Below, in pieces: positions 23,516 to 31,024 of a stretch of DNA of 64,000 nt (position 1 is its first letter; each line of letters begins with the position of its first letter). The stretch is taken from positions 124,001 to 188,000 of the forward strand of contig JODX01000009.1 in assembly GCA_000719105.1 (NCBI GenBank). Direction: 5' to 3'. Made by a program: the position numbers and the translations under genes. The notes beneath the pieces were generated by a model. It was not told the origin of the DNA and ran no database searches. It was given only the letters and a program-made list of their open reading frames with translations. This DNA is from Streptomyces sclerotialus. Its GTDB lineage: Bacteria; Actinomycetota; Actinomycetes; Streptomycetales; Streptomycetaceae.

Positions 23516-23701
23516 ATGCCGCTCATCGCCCTCGCCGCAGCGATCCTCATCGCCGGGTTCCAGCAGCTCATCGAATGGAAGTACGGCCCGCTGGGCATCG
23601 TCGGCCTGCTCGCGCTCACCATCGGGCTCAAGGCGCGGAACACCCTGGTCAGCGGCGTGGGGGCGGTACTGCTCGTACTGCTGCTCGCCCCGGCCGGCTG
23701 A
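23516..23701 (+). CDS. Small two-helix membrane protein of the dev cluster (copy 2)
   Basis: A 61-residue paralogue of the protein at 22151: MPLIALAAAILIAGFQQLIE, then EWKYGPLGIVGLLALTIG, LKARNTLVSG and a final hydrophobic segment ending LLLAPAG. The RBS is GAGGAGGGA. It is divergent from GntR copy 3 with operator 3 between. The repetition of the regulator/membrane-protein unit implies that the whole unit was duplicated. Confidence 0.85.
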   Translation: MPLIALAAAILIAGFQQLIEWKYGPLGIVGLLALTIGLKARNTLVSGVGAVLLVLLLAPAG

Positions 23702-23774
23702 CGCCGCCACCGGTCCGGCCGGCCGGACTTCCCTCGGGAGGGGGGTCGGAAGCCCGGTCGGCCCACAGCACAGT

Positions 23775-23872
23775 CACAACCGAATACGGTGACAACTCCA
23801 CATGGCCACAACCGAATCACGGCACCACAGCACGTACTGAGGGACACACAACTGCATCGCACAACTGGATAC
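23775..23872. repeat. Four imperfect CACAAC-(C/T)G-N-AT direct repeats
   Basis: CACAACCGAATAC (23775), CACAACCGAATCA (23807), CACAACTGCATCG (23847) and CACAACTGGATAC (23860) lie in the 285-base gap between the small membrane protein gene and rsiG. Nothing else is seen in the gap except short GC-rich inverted repeats after 23701. Their role is unknown. Confidence 0.5.
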
Positions 23873-23986
23873 AGGGGAGCTTGCGACAAAGTCATCGACC
23901 CGCACGGGAAGGAGCACGGCACCGTACGCGACAGGGCGCCGCCCACTGAGGCGGCGCCCTCGTGCTGTTCCCGTACCCCGCCCGTG

Positions 23987-24649
23987 TCACACGAGCAGGT
24001 CGTCCACCTGTGCCTCACCCTCCCGGTACCGGCGGGCGATCTCCGCGCTGCAGTCGTCGGCCGTGCGCTGGAGATGCTGCCGCCGGCGGGAGATCTGCCG
24101 CTCGTAGCGGGCGAGCCGGCCGAGGCCCGCGGCCAGCTCCTCGTCCGTACGGGCCTTCAGGTCCGAGAGCTCCACCTCGCCGAGCATCTCCGCGGCGAGG
24201 GCCCGGTACTCCTCACGGTGCGGCGTGCCGACCGTCACATGGCGGGCGGAGGAACGGTGCCGGGCGGGCGCGTCCTTGAGGATCTCCGGGAGCCGGTCGA
24301 CCAGGCCCACGGGCGCCGCGGCTCCGCCGCGCCGGGCGAGCTCCGCGCGCAGGATGTCGATCCGCCCCTGGAGCAACCGCCGCACATAGCTGAGGTCGGC
24401 CTCGTCCCGCTGGGCGTCCCGGCGCCGGCCCCGCAGCTCGGCGAGCCGGAGCTCCGACAGACCGGCGCACGGCAGGCCGGCGGCCGGCGCCGGGGGCGTG
24501 CTGTCCGTGCGCTGCACGGGCGGGCGCGGCGCCCCCGCGGCGGCCCACTCCACGGCCCACGGCCCGGCGCCCACCTCCGCGGTCGCGCCCGCACCGGCGC
24601 CCCCGCCTCCGCCCCTGCTGCCGCTCGTCCTCGCACTCGATGTGCTCAT
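23987..24649 (-). CDS. rsiG: Anti-sigma factor RsiG (c-di-GMP-dependent antagonist of WhiG; formerly AmfC)
   Basis: RsiG holds the sporulation sigma factor WhiG inactive when a cyclic-di-GMP dimer is bound. The 220-residue protein contains two perfect copies of the ligand motif E-x3-S-x2-R-x3-Q-x3-D: Glu83-Ser87-Arg90-Gln94-Asp98 (EADLSYVRRLLQGRID) and Glu183-Ser187-Arg190-Gln194-Asp198 (ERQISRRRQHLQRTAD), exactly 100 residues apart. These sit on the two long antiparallel helices. The first 60 residues are Gly/Ala/Pro-rich. ATG 24649 was chosen by family length; an upstream in-frame start at 24721 would add a basic tail. The gene is monocistronic, near the dev cluster. Confidence 0.92.
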   Translation of the reverse strand: MSTSSARTSGSRGGGGGAGAGATAEVGAGPWAVEWAAAGAPRPPVQRTDSTPPAPAAGLPCAGLSELRLAELRGRRRDAQRDEADLSYVRRLLQGRIDILRAELARRGGAAAPVGLVDRLPEILKDAPARHRSSARHVTVGTPHREEYRALAAEMLGEVELSDLKARTDEELAAGLGRLARYERQISRRRQHLQRTADDCSAEIARRYREGEAQVDDLLV

Positions 24650-24917
24650 GCTGGTGTCAACCGTCCCCTCGACCGGCGCGGTCCGCCCCACGCACGCACC
24701 ACGATGCACGCATGGTGCCACCAGAAGCGGACGCTATGTGACCGAGTGCCCTTGATCGGCCCAGATGGCCGGTTAAGGATCATTAAGAACGACCATCCTC
24801 CCGGTGCAGCGGGAACGTCCGAGGCGAAACGATTGTGCTCGGCACGCCCCGCCCCTCACGCCGGCCGCGGCCCTACCCCCGAACGGATGACACCGCCTCG
24901 CACGGCATCATGTCCGT

Positions 24918-25343
24918 ATGCGTGCGGTGGTGCAGAGAGTGGACGGCGCGAGCGTCGTCGTCGACGGCGAGACGGTCGGGGAGATCCACGGCGAGGGACT
25001 GTGCGTCCTCGTCGGCGTGACCCACGAGGACACCAAGGAGAAGGCGGACCGGCTGGCCCGCAAGCTCTGGTCGGTGCGGATGCTCCAGGACGAGAAGTCG
25101 TGCAGCGACATCGACGCACCCCTGCTCGTCATCAGCCAGTTCACGCTGTACGGGGACGCCCGCAAGGGCCGCCGCCCCACCTGGAACGCCGCCGCGCCCG
25201 GCGAGGTCGCCGAGCCGCTCGTGGACGAGGTGGTCGCCCGGCTGCGGGCGCTCGGCGCGACGGTGGCGACGGGCCGGTTCGGCGCGGGGATGCGTGTCTC
25301 GCTGACGAACGACGGCCCGTTCACGGTGCTGATCGAGGTCTGA
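24918..25343 (+). CDS. dtd: D-aminoacyl-tRNA deacylase
   Basis: Dtd removes D-amino acids (and glycine mischarged on tRNA-Ala) from tRNA. The 141-residue length is typical. Both substrate-site motifs are present: [16 protein letters not shown] (the SQFTL motif near residue 76) and [12 protein letters not shown] at the C-terminus (the NxGP motif is present as NDGP). The start [13 protein letters not shown] is canonical. It stands alone, divergent from rsiG across about 270 bases and convergent with ygfZ. Confidence 0.96.
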   Translation: MRAVVQRVDGASVVVDGETVGEIHGEGLCVLVGVTHEDTKEKADRLARKLWSVRMLQDEKSCSDIDAPLLVISQFTLYGDARKGRRPTWNAAAPGEVAEPLVDEVVARLRALGATVATGRFGAGMRVSLTNDGPFTVLIEV

Positions 25344-25390
25344 CGGCCCCGGCCACGCGCCAGGGCCCTCCCGGCCGCACGCCACGGCCC

Positions 25391-26356
25391 CTACGGCTCG
25401 ACGACGACCTCCTGAGCCGCCGCGGTGTCCCCCGCCAGCAGCCGCGCGTCCACCGGCACGTTCCGCTTGACCAGCGCGAGCGCGACCGGTCCCAGCTCGT
25501 GGTGGCGTACGGACGTGGTGATGAAGCCGATCCTCCGGCCCTCGCCCCCGTCGTCGGCGACCCGGATCTCGGTACCGGGCGCGGGCAGGTGCACCTCGCT
25601 GCCGTCCAGGTGCAGGAAGACCAGACGGCGCGGCGGCTTGCCCAGGTTCTGCACCCGGGCCACGGTCTCCTGGCCCCGGTAGCAGCCCTTCTGCAGGTGC
25701 ACCGCGGTGCCGATCCAGCCCAGCTCGTGCGGGATGGTCCGGTGGTCGGTCTCGAAGCCGAGGCGCGGGCGGTGGTGCTCGACGCGCAGCGCCTCGTACG
25801 CGAGCAGCCCGGCGGCCGGGCCTGCACCGGCCGCGTACGACTCCAGGTCCGCGCGCGGCAGGAAGAGATCACGGCCGTACGGCGTCTCGCGGACGACGAC
25901 GCCCTCGGGCACCTCCGCGATGGACCCGGCCGGCAGGTGCACGACCGCGATGTCGCCGGTCCGGTCCGCCACCTCGACCCGGTAGAAGAACTTCATCGAC
26001 TCCAGGTACGCGATCAGCGCGTCCTGGGTGCCGGGCTCCACATGGGCCCAGACGGTCTTCCCGTCGTCGACGAGGTACAGCGCGTGTTCGACGTGACCGT
26101 TCGCGGACAGCACGAGGGCCTCGGTGGCCTGGTGGGCCGGCAGATCGCTGACGTGCTGGGTGAGCAGCAGGTGCAGCCAGCTCAGCCGGTCCTCGCCGGT
26201 GACGGTCACGACGCCCCGGTGGGAGAGGTCGACGAAACCGTTGCCGTCGGCGAGGGCGCGCTGCTCGCGGAACAGATCGCCGTAGTGGGCGGCGACGCCT
26301 TCGTCCACGCCTTCGGCGGGGACGGCGCCGGGCAGGGACAGCAGAGGGCTCTTCAT
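25391..26356 (-). CDS. ygfZ: Folate-binding YgfZ/GcvT-like protein for Fe-S cluster assembly
   Basis: YgfZ-family proteins use tetrahydrofolate to support maturation or repair of certain Fe-S enzymes. This 321-residue protein shows the family signature KGCYRGQETVARV (with the functional Cys) near residue 225, the aminomethyltransferase-like fold, and GEDRLSWLHLLLTQHVSDL near the N-terminus. It ends 10 bases before nur on the same strand, so the two could share a transcript. A standard bacterial member without odd features. Confidence 0.93.
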   Translation of the reverse strand: MKSPLLSLPGAVPAEGVDEGVAAHYGDLFREQRALADGNGFVDLSHRGVVTVTGEDRLSWLHLLLTQHVSDLPAHQATEALVLSANGHVEHALYLVDDGKTVWAHVEPGTQDALIAYLESMKFFYRVEVADRTGDIAVVHLPAGSIAEVPEGVVVRETPYGRDLFLPRADLESYAAGAGPAAGLLAYEALRVEHHRPRLGFETDHRTIPHELGWIGTAVHLQKGCYRGQETVARVQNLGKPPRRLVFLHLDGSEVHLPAPGTEIRVADDGGEGRRIGFITTSVRHHELGPVALALVKRNVPVDARLLAGDTAAAQEVVVEP

Positions 26357-26366
26357 GGGGCCAAGC

Positions 26367-26804
26367 CTACGACTTGGTAGTTGAAGCCTTGAGGGAGCAA
26401 CTCTCGCACCGGCCGAAGATGGCGAAGTGCTTCAGATCGGTGTCGAATCCGAACGTCTCGCGCAGCTTCGCGGTGAACTCCGCGGCGACGTCCGTGTCCG
26501 CCTCGATCACGTTCGTGCAGTCCCGGCACACCAGATGCAGATGGTGGTGCCGGTCCGCGAGGTGGTAGGTCGGCGCCCCGTGCCCCAGATGGGCGTGCGA
26601 GACGAGGCCCAGTTCCTCCAGCAGCTCCAGCGTGCGGTACACGGTGGAGATGTTGACCCCCGACGCCGTCTTCCTCACCTCGCCGAGGATGTCGTCGGGG
26701 GTCGCGTGCTCCAGGGTGTCCACGGCTTCGAGCACGAGTTGCCGCTGCGGGGTCAGCCGGTAGCCGCGCTGCCGCAGATCACTCTTCCAGTCGGTGCTCA
26801 CCAC
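26367..26804 (-). CDS. nur: Nickel-responsive Fur-family regulator Nur
   Basis: Nur represses nickel uptake and the Fe superoxide dismutase gene when nickel is abundant. The 145-residue protein has the winged helix (about 10-80) and the metal-binding domain with every ligand described for S. coelicolor Nur: His33, His86, His88, His90 (M-site) and His70, His72, His126 (Ni-site), plus Cys93/Cys96 and Cys133/Cys136. The gene lies upstream of ygfZ and downstream of the nitrobindin gene on the same strand. Sequence features match Nur better than FurA or Zur. Confidence 0.93.
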   Translation of the reverse strand: MVSTDWKSDLRQRGYRLTPQRQLVLEAVDTLEHATPDDILGEVRKTASGVNISTVYRTLELLEELGLVSHAHLGHGAPTYHLADRHHHLHLVCRDCTNVIEADTDVAAEFTAKLRETFGFDTDLKHFAIFGRCESCSLKASTTKS

Positions 26805-26849
26805 ACCGAAAGTCTAGGACCAGTCGCCCGAGACGCGGCAGAAGAAGGA

Positions 26850-27425
26850 CTACTTGAAGAAGGCGATCCCGTCGTCCGGCATGTCGTCCGGGAGGGCCTT
26901 GGCCCAGCGCTCGACGTCCTCCGGCGTGACGACCTTCTTCAGGTGGGCGGACATGTAGGGGCGCAGCTCGACCTCGGGGGTCTGCTTCTCGCCGACCCAC
27001 ATGAGGTCGCTCTTCACATACCCGTAGAGCCGCTTGCCACCGCTGTACGGGCCCGAGGCGGCGGTCCGGGCCACCGCGTCGGTGACCAGGTCGATCTGCG
27101 GCTTCTTGTCGGCCATCTCGCCGTACCAGACCTCGACGACACCGTCGTCGCGGACCATCGTGACCTCGACCTTGCGGTCGGCGTCGATGCGCCAGAAACC
27201 GGACTCGGTCTCCAGCGGCCGCACCTTGTTGCCGTCGTTGTCCAGCACCCAGGTGCGGGAGTGGTACTCCAGGAAGTCCCGGCCGTCGTGGGTGAAGCTG
27301 ACCTCCTGGCCGAAGTTGCACTTCTCGGCGCCGGGGAAGTCGTGCACGCCCGCGCCGGCCCAGTTCCCGAGCAGGAAGGCGAGCGGAACCAGGTCCTTGT
27401 GCAGGTCGGACGGGATCTCGATCAT
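26850..27425 (-). CDS. Nitrobindin-like FABP-family beta-barrel protein
   Basis: A 191-residue protein of the heme-binding nitrobindin/THAP4-like family. The characteristic start of the barrel, PLAFLLGNWAGAGVHDFPG (GNWxGxG), is at residues about 14-32, followed by FGQEVSFTHDGRDFLEYHSRTW and the strand ETESGFWRIDADRKVEV. Members bind ferric haem and react with nitric oxide or peroxynitrite. The C-terminus usually carries the proximal His, and here HLKKVV near residue 160 is the best candidate, which is not certain. Lies between nur and the 32-residue membrane peptide gene, all on the minus strand. Confidence 0.85.
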   Translation of the reverse strand: MIEIPSDLHKDLVPLAFLLGNWAGAGVHDFPGAEKCNFGQEVSFTHDGRDFLEYHSRTWVLDNDGNKVRPLETESGFWRIDADRKVEVTMVRDDGVVEVWYGEMADKKPQIDLVTDAVARTAASGPYSGGKRLYGYVKSDLMWVGEKQTPEVELRPYMSAHLKKVVTPEDVERWAKALPDDMPDDGIAFFK

Positions 27426-27461
27426 GAGTGGCTCAGCAGTCTCGTACGGTGTGGGCGGGGG

Positions 27462-27560
27462 TCAGCGCTGGCCCTGGTACAGCTTCTTCACGGCCAGCCC
27501 GGTGAAGGCGAGGACGCCGACGCAGACCAGGACCAGCAGGGCTTCGAAGAAGATCTCCAC
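27462..27560 (-). CDS. 32-residue single-helix membrane peptide
   Basis: A very short gene: GTG 27560, TGA 27462, with a strong RBS GAGGAG 8 bases before the start. The product is one hydrophobic helix (EALLVLVCVGVLAFTGLAVK) with a short basic end (KKLYQGQR). It precedes the nitrobindin gene by 36 bases on the same strand. The RBS, the clean helix and the gene spacing support translation. Such peptides often modify a membrane complex; no partner can be named. Confidence 0.75.
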   Translation of the reverse strand: MEIFFEALLVLVCVGVLAFTGLAVKKLYQGQR

Positions 27561-27604
27561 GGGGTGCTCCTCGGTTGAGCGGGGTGTAGCTGTACGTGTA
27601 CGGG

Positions 27605-27637
27605 GCCGGGCCCCAGCTTACGCGGCGGGGGCCCGGC
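27605..27637 (-). terminator. Hairpin after the hypothetical gene at 27671
   Basis: GCCGGGCCCC and GGGGCCCGGC form a perfect 10-bp stem with a 13-base loop, 33 bases beyond the stop codon of the upstream gene on the minus strand, and before the 32-residue peptide gene. Confidence 0.65.
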
Positions 27638-27670
27638 TTTCTCCGTGAGGTGGGGCTCACCTCGTCCGGC

Positions 27671-28366
27671 TCAGCCCAGCAGCTGGCTCTGCAGCACCAC
27701 GGTCTGCTGGAACGGCACGGCCTTCGCGGTGCCCTTCCGCGACTGGGCGACGACCGCGATCGTGTCGCCCGCGGACAGGTACGCCTGGCGGACCTGCTCG
27801 TCGTCGTACGGCTCGGCCTCGTCGTACGCGAACCGCCGCACGTCCTCGACGTTGGCCTTCGAGTTGGGGTAGCCGTCGTCGAACTTCGGGTCCGGGGCAC
27901 CGCGCAGGTCGTACACGGGCGCGTCGTACTCGACGATCTTCTCGAACAGTTCCTCGGCCGCCGCTCCCGTCCCGAACTGCAGCAGGTAGATCCGCGCGTG
28001 TGTGCCGTCCTGCGTGGTCCAGCCGCCGGCGGCGATGTGGCGCAGGCCGTAGTCGGTGAGCAGCTGCCCGAGCTCCTCGCGGTCCTCCTTCTCCGCGTAC
28101 TCCGCCAGGAAGTCCTTCGTCGCCAGCCAGCCGTCCTCACCGCGCAGCGCCTTGTCCCGCTCGCTGCCCTTCGGTGCGGGCAGCACGAGTTCGCGCAGGT
28201 CGGCGTGGTGGGCACCTGCCGTGTTGGCTTCGGCGAAGGGGGCGGGACTGCCGGCGGGCAGCGGAGGGCGCGTGATCTCCGGGTACGCCCAGCGGCCGTC
28301 CGGCTCGGTGGCGGAAACCTCGGGCACTGGCACTTGCGAGGCTTGTGACACTTCCGGGACTTCCAA
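27671..28366 (-). CDS. Conserved hypothetical protein
   Basis: A protein of about 231 residues without a recognised domain. The first 40 residues are Pro/Ser/Val-rich and likely disordered. The remainder looks globular and mixed alpha/beta, with GWLATKDFLAEYAEKEDREE, LGQLLTDYGLRHIAAGGWTT, ARIYLLQFGTGAAAEELFEK and VRRFAYDEAEPYDDEQVRQ as likely secondary-structure blocks. The start is not certain: TTG 28366 follows GGGGGGAA; TTG 28384 is an alternative. No signal peptide is seen. Codon use matches its neighbours, so it is a real gene. Confidence 0.65.
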   Translation of the reverse strand: MEVPEVSQASQVPVPEVSATEPDGRWAYPEITRPPLPAGSPAPFAEANTAGAHHADLRELVLPAPKGSERDKALRGEDGWLATKDFLAEYAEKEDREELGQLLTDYGLRHIAAGGWTTQDGTHARIYLLQFGTGAAAEELFEKIVEYDAPVYDLRGAPDPKFDDGYPNSKANVEDVRRFAYDEAEPYDDEQVRQAYLSAGDTIAVVAQSRKGTAKAVPFQQTVVLQSQLLG

Positions 28367-28479
28367 GGCGTTCCCCCCACACAACGTGAAGCACGGACTC
28401 CGTATCCGCGCACAGGAGACTCATGGCCGGCACATGGAGTTGTCCCGTGGATGATCACGATCCGGACTACCATTCCGGC

Positions 28480-28842
28480 ATGGCGAAGAAGCTCGTGATC
28501 AAGGTGACGGCCGGGGCGGACGCCCCGGAGCGCTGCTCCCAGGCGTTCACCGTGGCGGCGGTGGCCGTGGCCAGCGGCGTGGAGGTCTCCCTCTGGCTGA
28601 CCGGGGAGTCCTCCTGGTTCGCCCTGCCGGGACGGGCCGCCGAGTTCGAGCTCCCGCACGCCGCCCCGCTGCCCGACCTGCTCGACTCGCTCCTGTCCGG
28701 CGGGCGCGTCACCCTGTGCACGCAGTGCGCGGCCCGCCGGGACATCACGGAGGAGGACGTCATCAAGGGCGTCCGTATCGCCGGCGCCCAGGTCTTCGTC
28801 CAGGAGGCGACGGCGGACGACACCCAGGCGCTCGTGTACTGA
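28480..28842 (+). CDS. DsrE-family protein
   Basis: A 120-residue DsrE/F-like protein. Features: MAKKLVIKVTAGADAPERC, the central strand-helix FTVAAVAVASGVEVSLWLTG, and TLCTQCAARRDITEEDVIKG with two cysteines that might act in sulfur relay. In the DsrE family the conserved Cys carries persulfide; here the CTQC pair occupies the corresponding region. Close to sulfur genes (sulfurtransferase at 29.6 kb). ATG 28480 gives the family length. Function inferred from the family only. Confidence 0.85.
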   Translation: MAKKLVIKVTAGADAPERCSQAFTVAAVAVASGVEVSLWLTGESSWFALPGRAAEFELPHAAPLPDLLDSLLSGGRVTLCTQCAARRDITEEDVIKGVRIAGAQVFVQEATADDTQALVY

Positions 28843-28922
28843 GACGTACTTGGGCGTACCAGACGCGTACTGGGGTGTACGGGTGTACCAGAGGCGTACT
28901 GGGGTGGTACTGAGACGCCCGG

Positions 28923-29147
28923 CTACCGGGGCCGCCGCTCCCTGCCGTCCGGCTCGTCCCACCAGCGGTCCTCGGGACCCCGGCGGTTGGCCACGATCGC
29001 GGCCAGCGGCGGGATGACCATCGCCACCACGCACATGCCGACGGCCACGGGCACCGACCAGAGGCGTACGACGGAACAGCCCAGGACGAAGAGCGCCAGG
29101 CAGGCCCCCATCATGGCGAAGTACACGTGGCGTCGCCGTGCGTACAT
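28923..29147 (-). CDS. DUF3099 small membrane protein
   Basis: A 74-residue DUF3099 protein with two membrane helices: HVYFAMMGACLALFVLGCSV and VPVAVGMCVVAMVIPPLAAI, ending in a charged tail GPEDRWWDEPDG characteristic of the family. The family is actinobacterial and of unknown function. It lies downstream of the DUF1416/sulfurtransferase genes, beyond a strong hairpin. Confidence 0.88.
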   Translation of the reverse strand: MYARRRHVYFAMMGACLALFVLGCSVVRLWSVPVAVGMCVVAMVIPPLAAIVANRRGPEDRWWDEPDGRERRPR

Positions 29148-29182
29148 GTCTCCAGCGTAGGCCCGTACTCACGCACGCCGAA

Positions 29183-29220
29183 GGGCCGCATCCCCGGGTG
29201 TTCACCCCGGGATGCGGCCC
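29183..29220. terminator. Hairpin between DUF1416 and DUF3099 genes
   Basis: GGGCCGCATCCC and GGGATGCGGCCC form a perfect 12-bp stem with further CG pairs next to the loop. It probably ends the sulfurtransferase-DUF1416 transcript on the minus strand. Confidence 0.8.
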
Positions 29221-29279
29221 CTCGGTCGCGTCAGGACCGTCGGGTGCCGGCCGGATCCGTCACGATCCGTCCGTCACCG

Positions 29280-29567
29280 TCAGACGGCGATCGCGACCTC
29301 CGCCAGACCGCCCTGCTGGGCGACGACCGTGCGGTCGGCGGTGGCGCCGGGCACCAGCGCGCGGACGGTCCAGGTGCCCTCGGCCGCGTAGAAGCGGAAC
29401 TGGCCCGTCGCGGAGGTGGGGACCTCCGCCGTGAACTCGCCGGTGGAGTCCAGCAGCCGGACGTAGCCCGTCACCGGCTCGCCGTCGCGGGTCACCTGAC
29501 CCTGGATCGTGGTCTCACCGGGCTTGATCGTCGAGGCGTCCGGGCCGCCGGCCTTCGCTCCGCACAT
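29280..29567 (-). CDS. DUF1416 family protein
   Basis: A 95-residue DUF1416 protein with a prealbumin/fibronectin-like beta fold: MCGAKAGGPDAS at the start, then TIQGQVTRDGEPVTGYVRLLD, GQFRFYAAEGTWTVRAL and a final GGLAEVAIAV. The conserved Cys at position 2 after Met is notable. In actinobacteria it follows the thiosulfate sulfurtransferase gene, as here with 66 bases between, and is believed to act with it, although the mechanism is unknown. Confidence 0.9.
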   Translation of the reverse strand: MCGAKAGGPDASTIKPGETTIQGQVTRDGEPVTGYVRLLDSTGEFTAEVPTSATGQFRFYAAEGTWTVRALVPGATADRTVVAQQGGLAEVAIAV

Positions 29568-29633
29568 GTCGTACTCCTGTTGAGTGGTGAAGGGTCGGTC
29601 GTTCGGTGTCGGTGTGGGTGTCGGCGGGGCCGG

Positions 29634-30473
29634 TTACTTGGCGGGGCCGAGCTCGATCGGCACGCCGACGAGGGAGCCGTACTCGGTCCAGGAGCCGTCG
29701 TAGTTCTTGACGTTGTCCACGCCGAGCAGCTCGTGCAGCACGAACCAGGTCAGCGCGGAGCGCTCACCGATGCGGCAGTAGGCGATGGTGTCCTTGGACA
29801 GGTCGACCTGCTCGTCCTCGTAGAGGGCCTTGAGCTCGTCGTCGGACTTGAAGGTGCCGTCGTCGTTGGCGTTCTTCGACCACGGGATGTTGCGGGCGGA
29901 CGGCACGTGGCCGGCACGCTGCGACTGCTCCTGCGGCAGGTGCGCCGGGGCGAGCAGCTTGCCCGAGAACTCGTCGGGGGACCGGACGTCGACCAGGTTC
30001 TGGGCGCCGATGGCCGCCACGACGTCGTCGCGGAAGGCACGGATCGAGGTGTCCTGCGGCTTGGCCTTGTACTCGGTGGCGGCGCGCTCCGGCACCTCCT
30101 CGACCAGCTCGCGGGCGTCCAGCTCCCACTTCTTGCGGCCGCCGTCGAGCAGCTTGACGCTGTCGTGGCCGTAGAGCTTGAAGTACCAGTACGCGTAGGA
30201 GGCGAACCAGTTGTTGTTGCCGCCGTAGAGGATCACCAGGCTGTCGTTGGCGATGCCCTTGGCGGACAGGAGCTTCTCGAAGCCCTCCTGGTCGACGAAG
30301 TCGCGGCGGACCGGGTCCTGCAGGTCCTTCGTCCAGTCGAGCTTGATCGCGTTCCTGATGTGGTTCTTGTCGTACGCGGTGGTGTCCTCGTCCACCTCGA
30401 CGACGACGACGTTCTCGTCGTCCAGGTGGTCCTGCAGCCAGTCGGCGTCGACCAGGACGTCGCTGCGGCTCAT
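29634..30473 (-). CDS. Thiosulfate sulfurtransferase (two-rhodanese-domain type)
   Basis: A 279-residue rhodanese that transfers sulfane sulfur from thiosulfate to a thiol acceptor. The N-terminal domain (about 1-120) lacks a catalytic Cys; the C-terminal domain (about 150-279) carries Cys233 in the active-site loop AYCRIGERSALTW. Interdomain segment: LLDGGRKKWELDARELVEE. ATG 30473 is preceded by GGAGGAG. Upstream lies a cysteine-containing 27-residue leader peptide with a hairpin, and downstream DUF1416. This is the usual actinobacterial order (leader, sulfurtransferase, DUF1416). Confidence 0.93.
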   Translation of the reverse strand: MSRSDVLVDADWLQDHLDDENVVVVEVDEDTTAYDKNHIRNAIKLDWTKDLQDPVRRDFVDQEGFEKLLSAKGIANDSLVILYGGNNNWFASYAYWYFKLYGHDSVKLLDGGRKKWELDARELVEEVPERAATEYKAKPQDTSIRAFRDDVVAAIGAQNLVDVRSPDEFSGKLLAPAHLPQEQSQRAGHVPSARNIPWSKNANDDGTFKSDDELKALYEDEQVDLSKDTIAYCRIGERSALTWFVLHELLGVDNVKNYDGSWTEYGSLVGVPIELGPAK

Positions 30474-30604
30474 GCTCTTCTCCTCCGGGGCAGTTGCGGC
30501 GGGGCTGTGCGTTCAGAGAGGGTGCGCGCGGCCAGGCCCTCGGCGGCGACGCGGCGCACGGGCGGCCCTGAACAGGGATGACTCGGATCCAGGGCCCGGG
30601 GAAC

Positions 30605-30622
30605 CGGGAGCTGGCGCTCCCG
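30605..30622 (-). promoter_or_regulatory. Hairpin directly after the leader peptide
   Basis: CGGGAGC-TGGC-GCTCCCG, a perfect 7-bp stem one base downstream of the leader stop codon (in transcript orientation), about 130 bases before the sulfurtransferase ATG. Its position fits an attenuation or RNA-structure switch linked to ribosome progress on the leader. Confidence 0.55.
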
Positions 30623-30623
30623 C

Positions 30624-30707
30624 TCAGACGGCGCGACAGAGCATGGCGGCGACGCGGCACAGGTCTACTGCCCGCCGCTTCGTGAGATCCGCCTGTCGCT
30701 GCTTCAT
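30624..30707 (-). CDS. Putative cysteine-responsive leader peptide
   Basis: A 27-residue reading frame, MKQRQADLTKRRAVDLCRVA followed by AMLCRAV, beginning at ATG 30707. It has the pattern (D)LTKRRAVDLCRVA...CR seen in actinobacterial leader peptides before sulfur-assimilation genes, with two cysteine codons in the second half. Slow decoding of Cys codons would alter the folding of the downstream hairpin and raise expression of the sulfurtransferase. The frame is too short to be detected by length, so the call rests on the motif and position. Confidence 0.8.
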   Translation of the reverse strand: MKQRQADLTKRRAVDLCRVAAMLCRAV

Positions 30708-31024
30708 GCGCTCGATCGTAAGGACGGACGGGCGGGCATGTCACCGATGTGTCGCATAGTGAGACATGATCGTCCGAGATGCGGGATACGTGTGGGGGGA
30801 ATGTGGGGTGAATGTGGGGCGGTTCGGTCGGGGGGACGGTCCCGCCGGAGGCTCGGCGGGGGTTTCGTCCACGTCCCGCCCAGAGTCCGGACACACGTTC
30901 GGGGTGCCGGACCTGCGGTACGGACATCGGCGTCTCGCCTGGCGGACACCACGGACGGCCACGCACGTCCCGGGCGGCCTGCGGCCGCCAAGGATCGGGG
31001 CACCGCCCGCTCCCGGTGGGCGTC

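Noticed and set aside
28843..28922. Repeated GTACT/GTACC words after the DsrE gene
   Set aside because: Degenerate repeats (ACTGGGGTGTAC-like) without palindromic order or constant spacing; no role can be argued.
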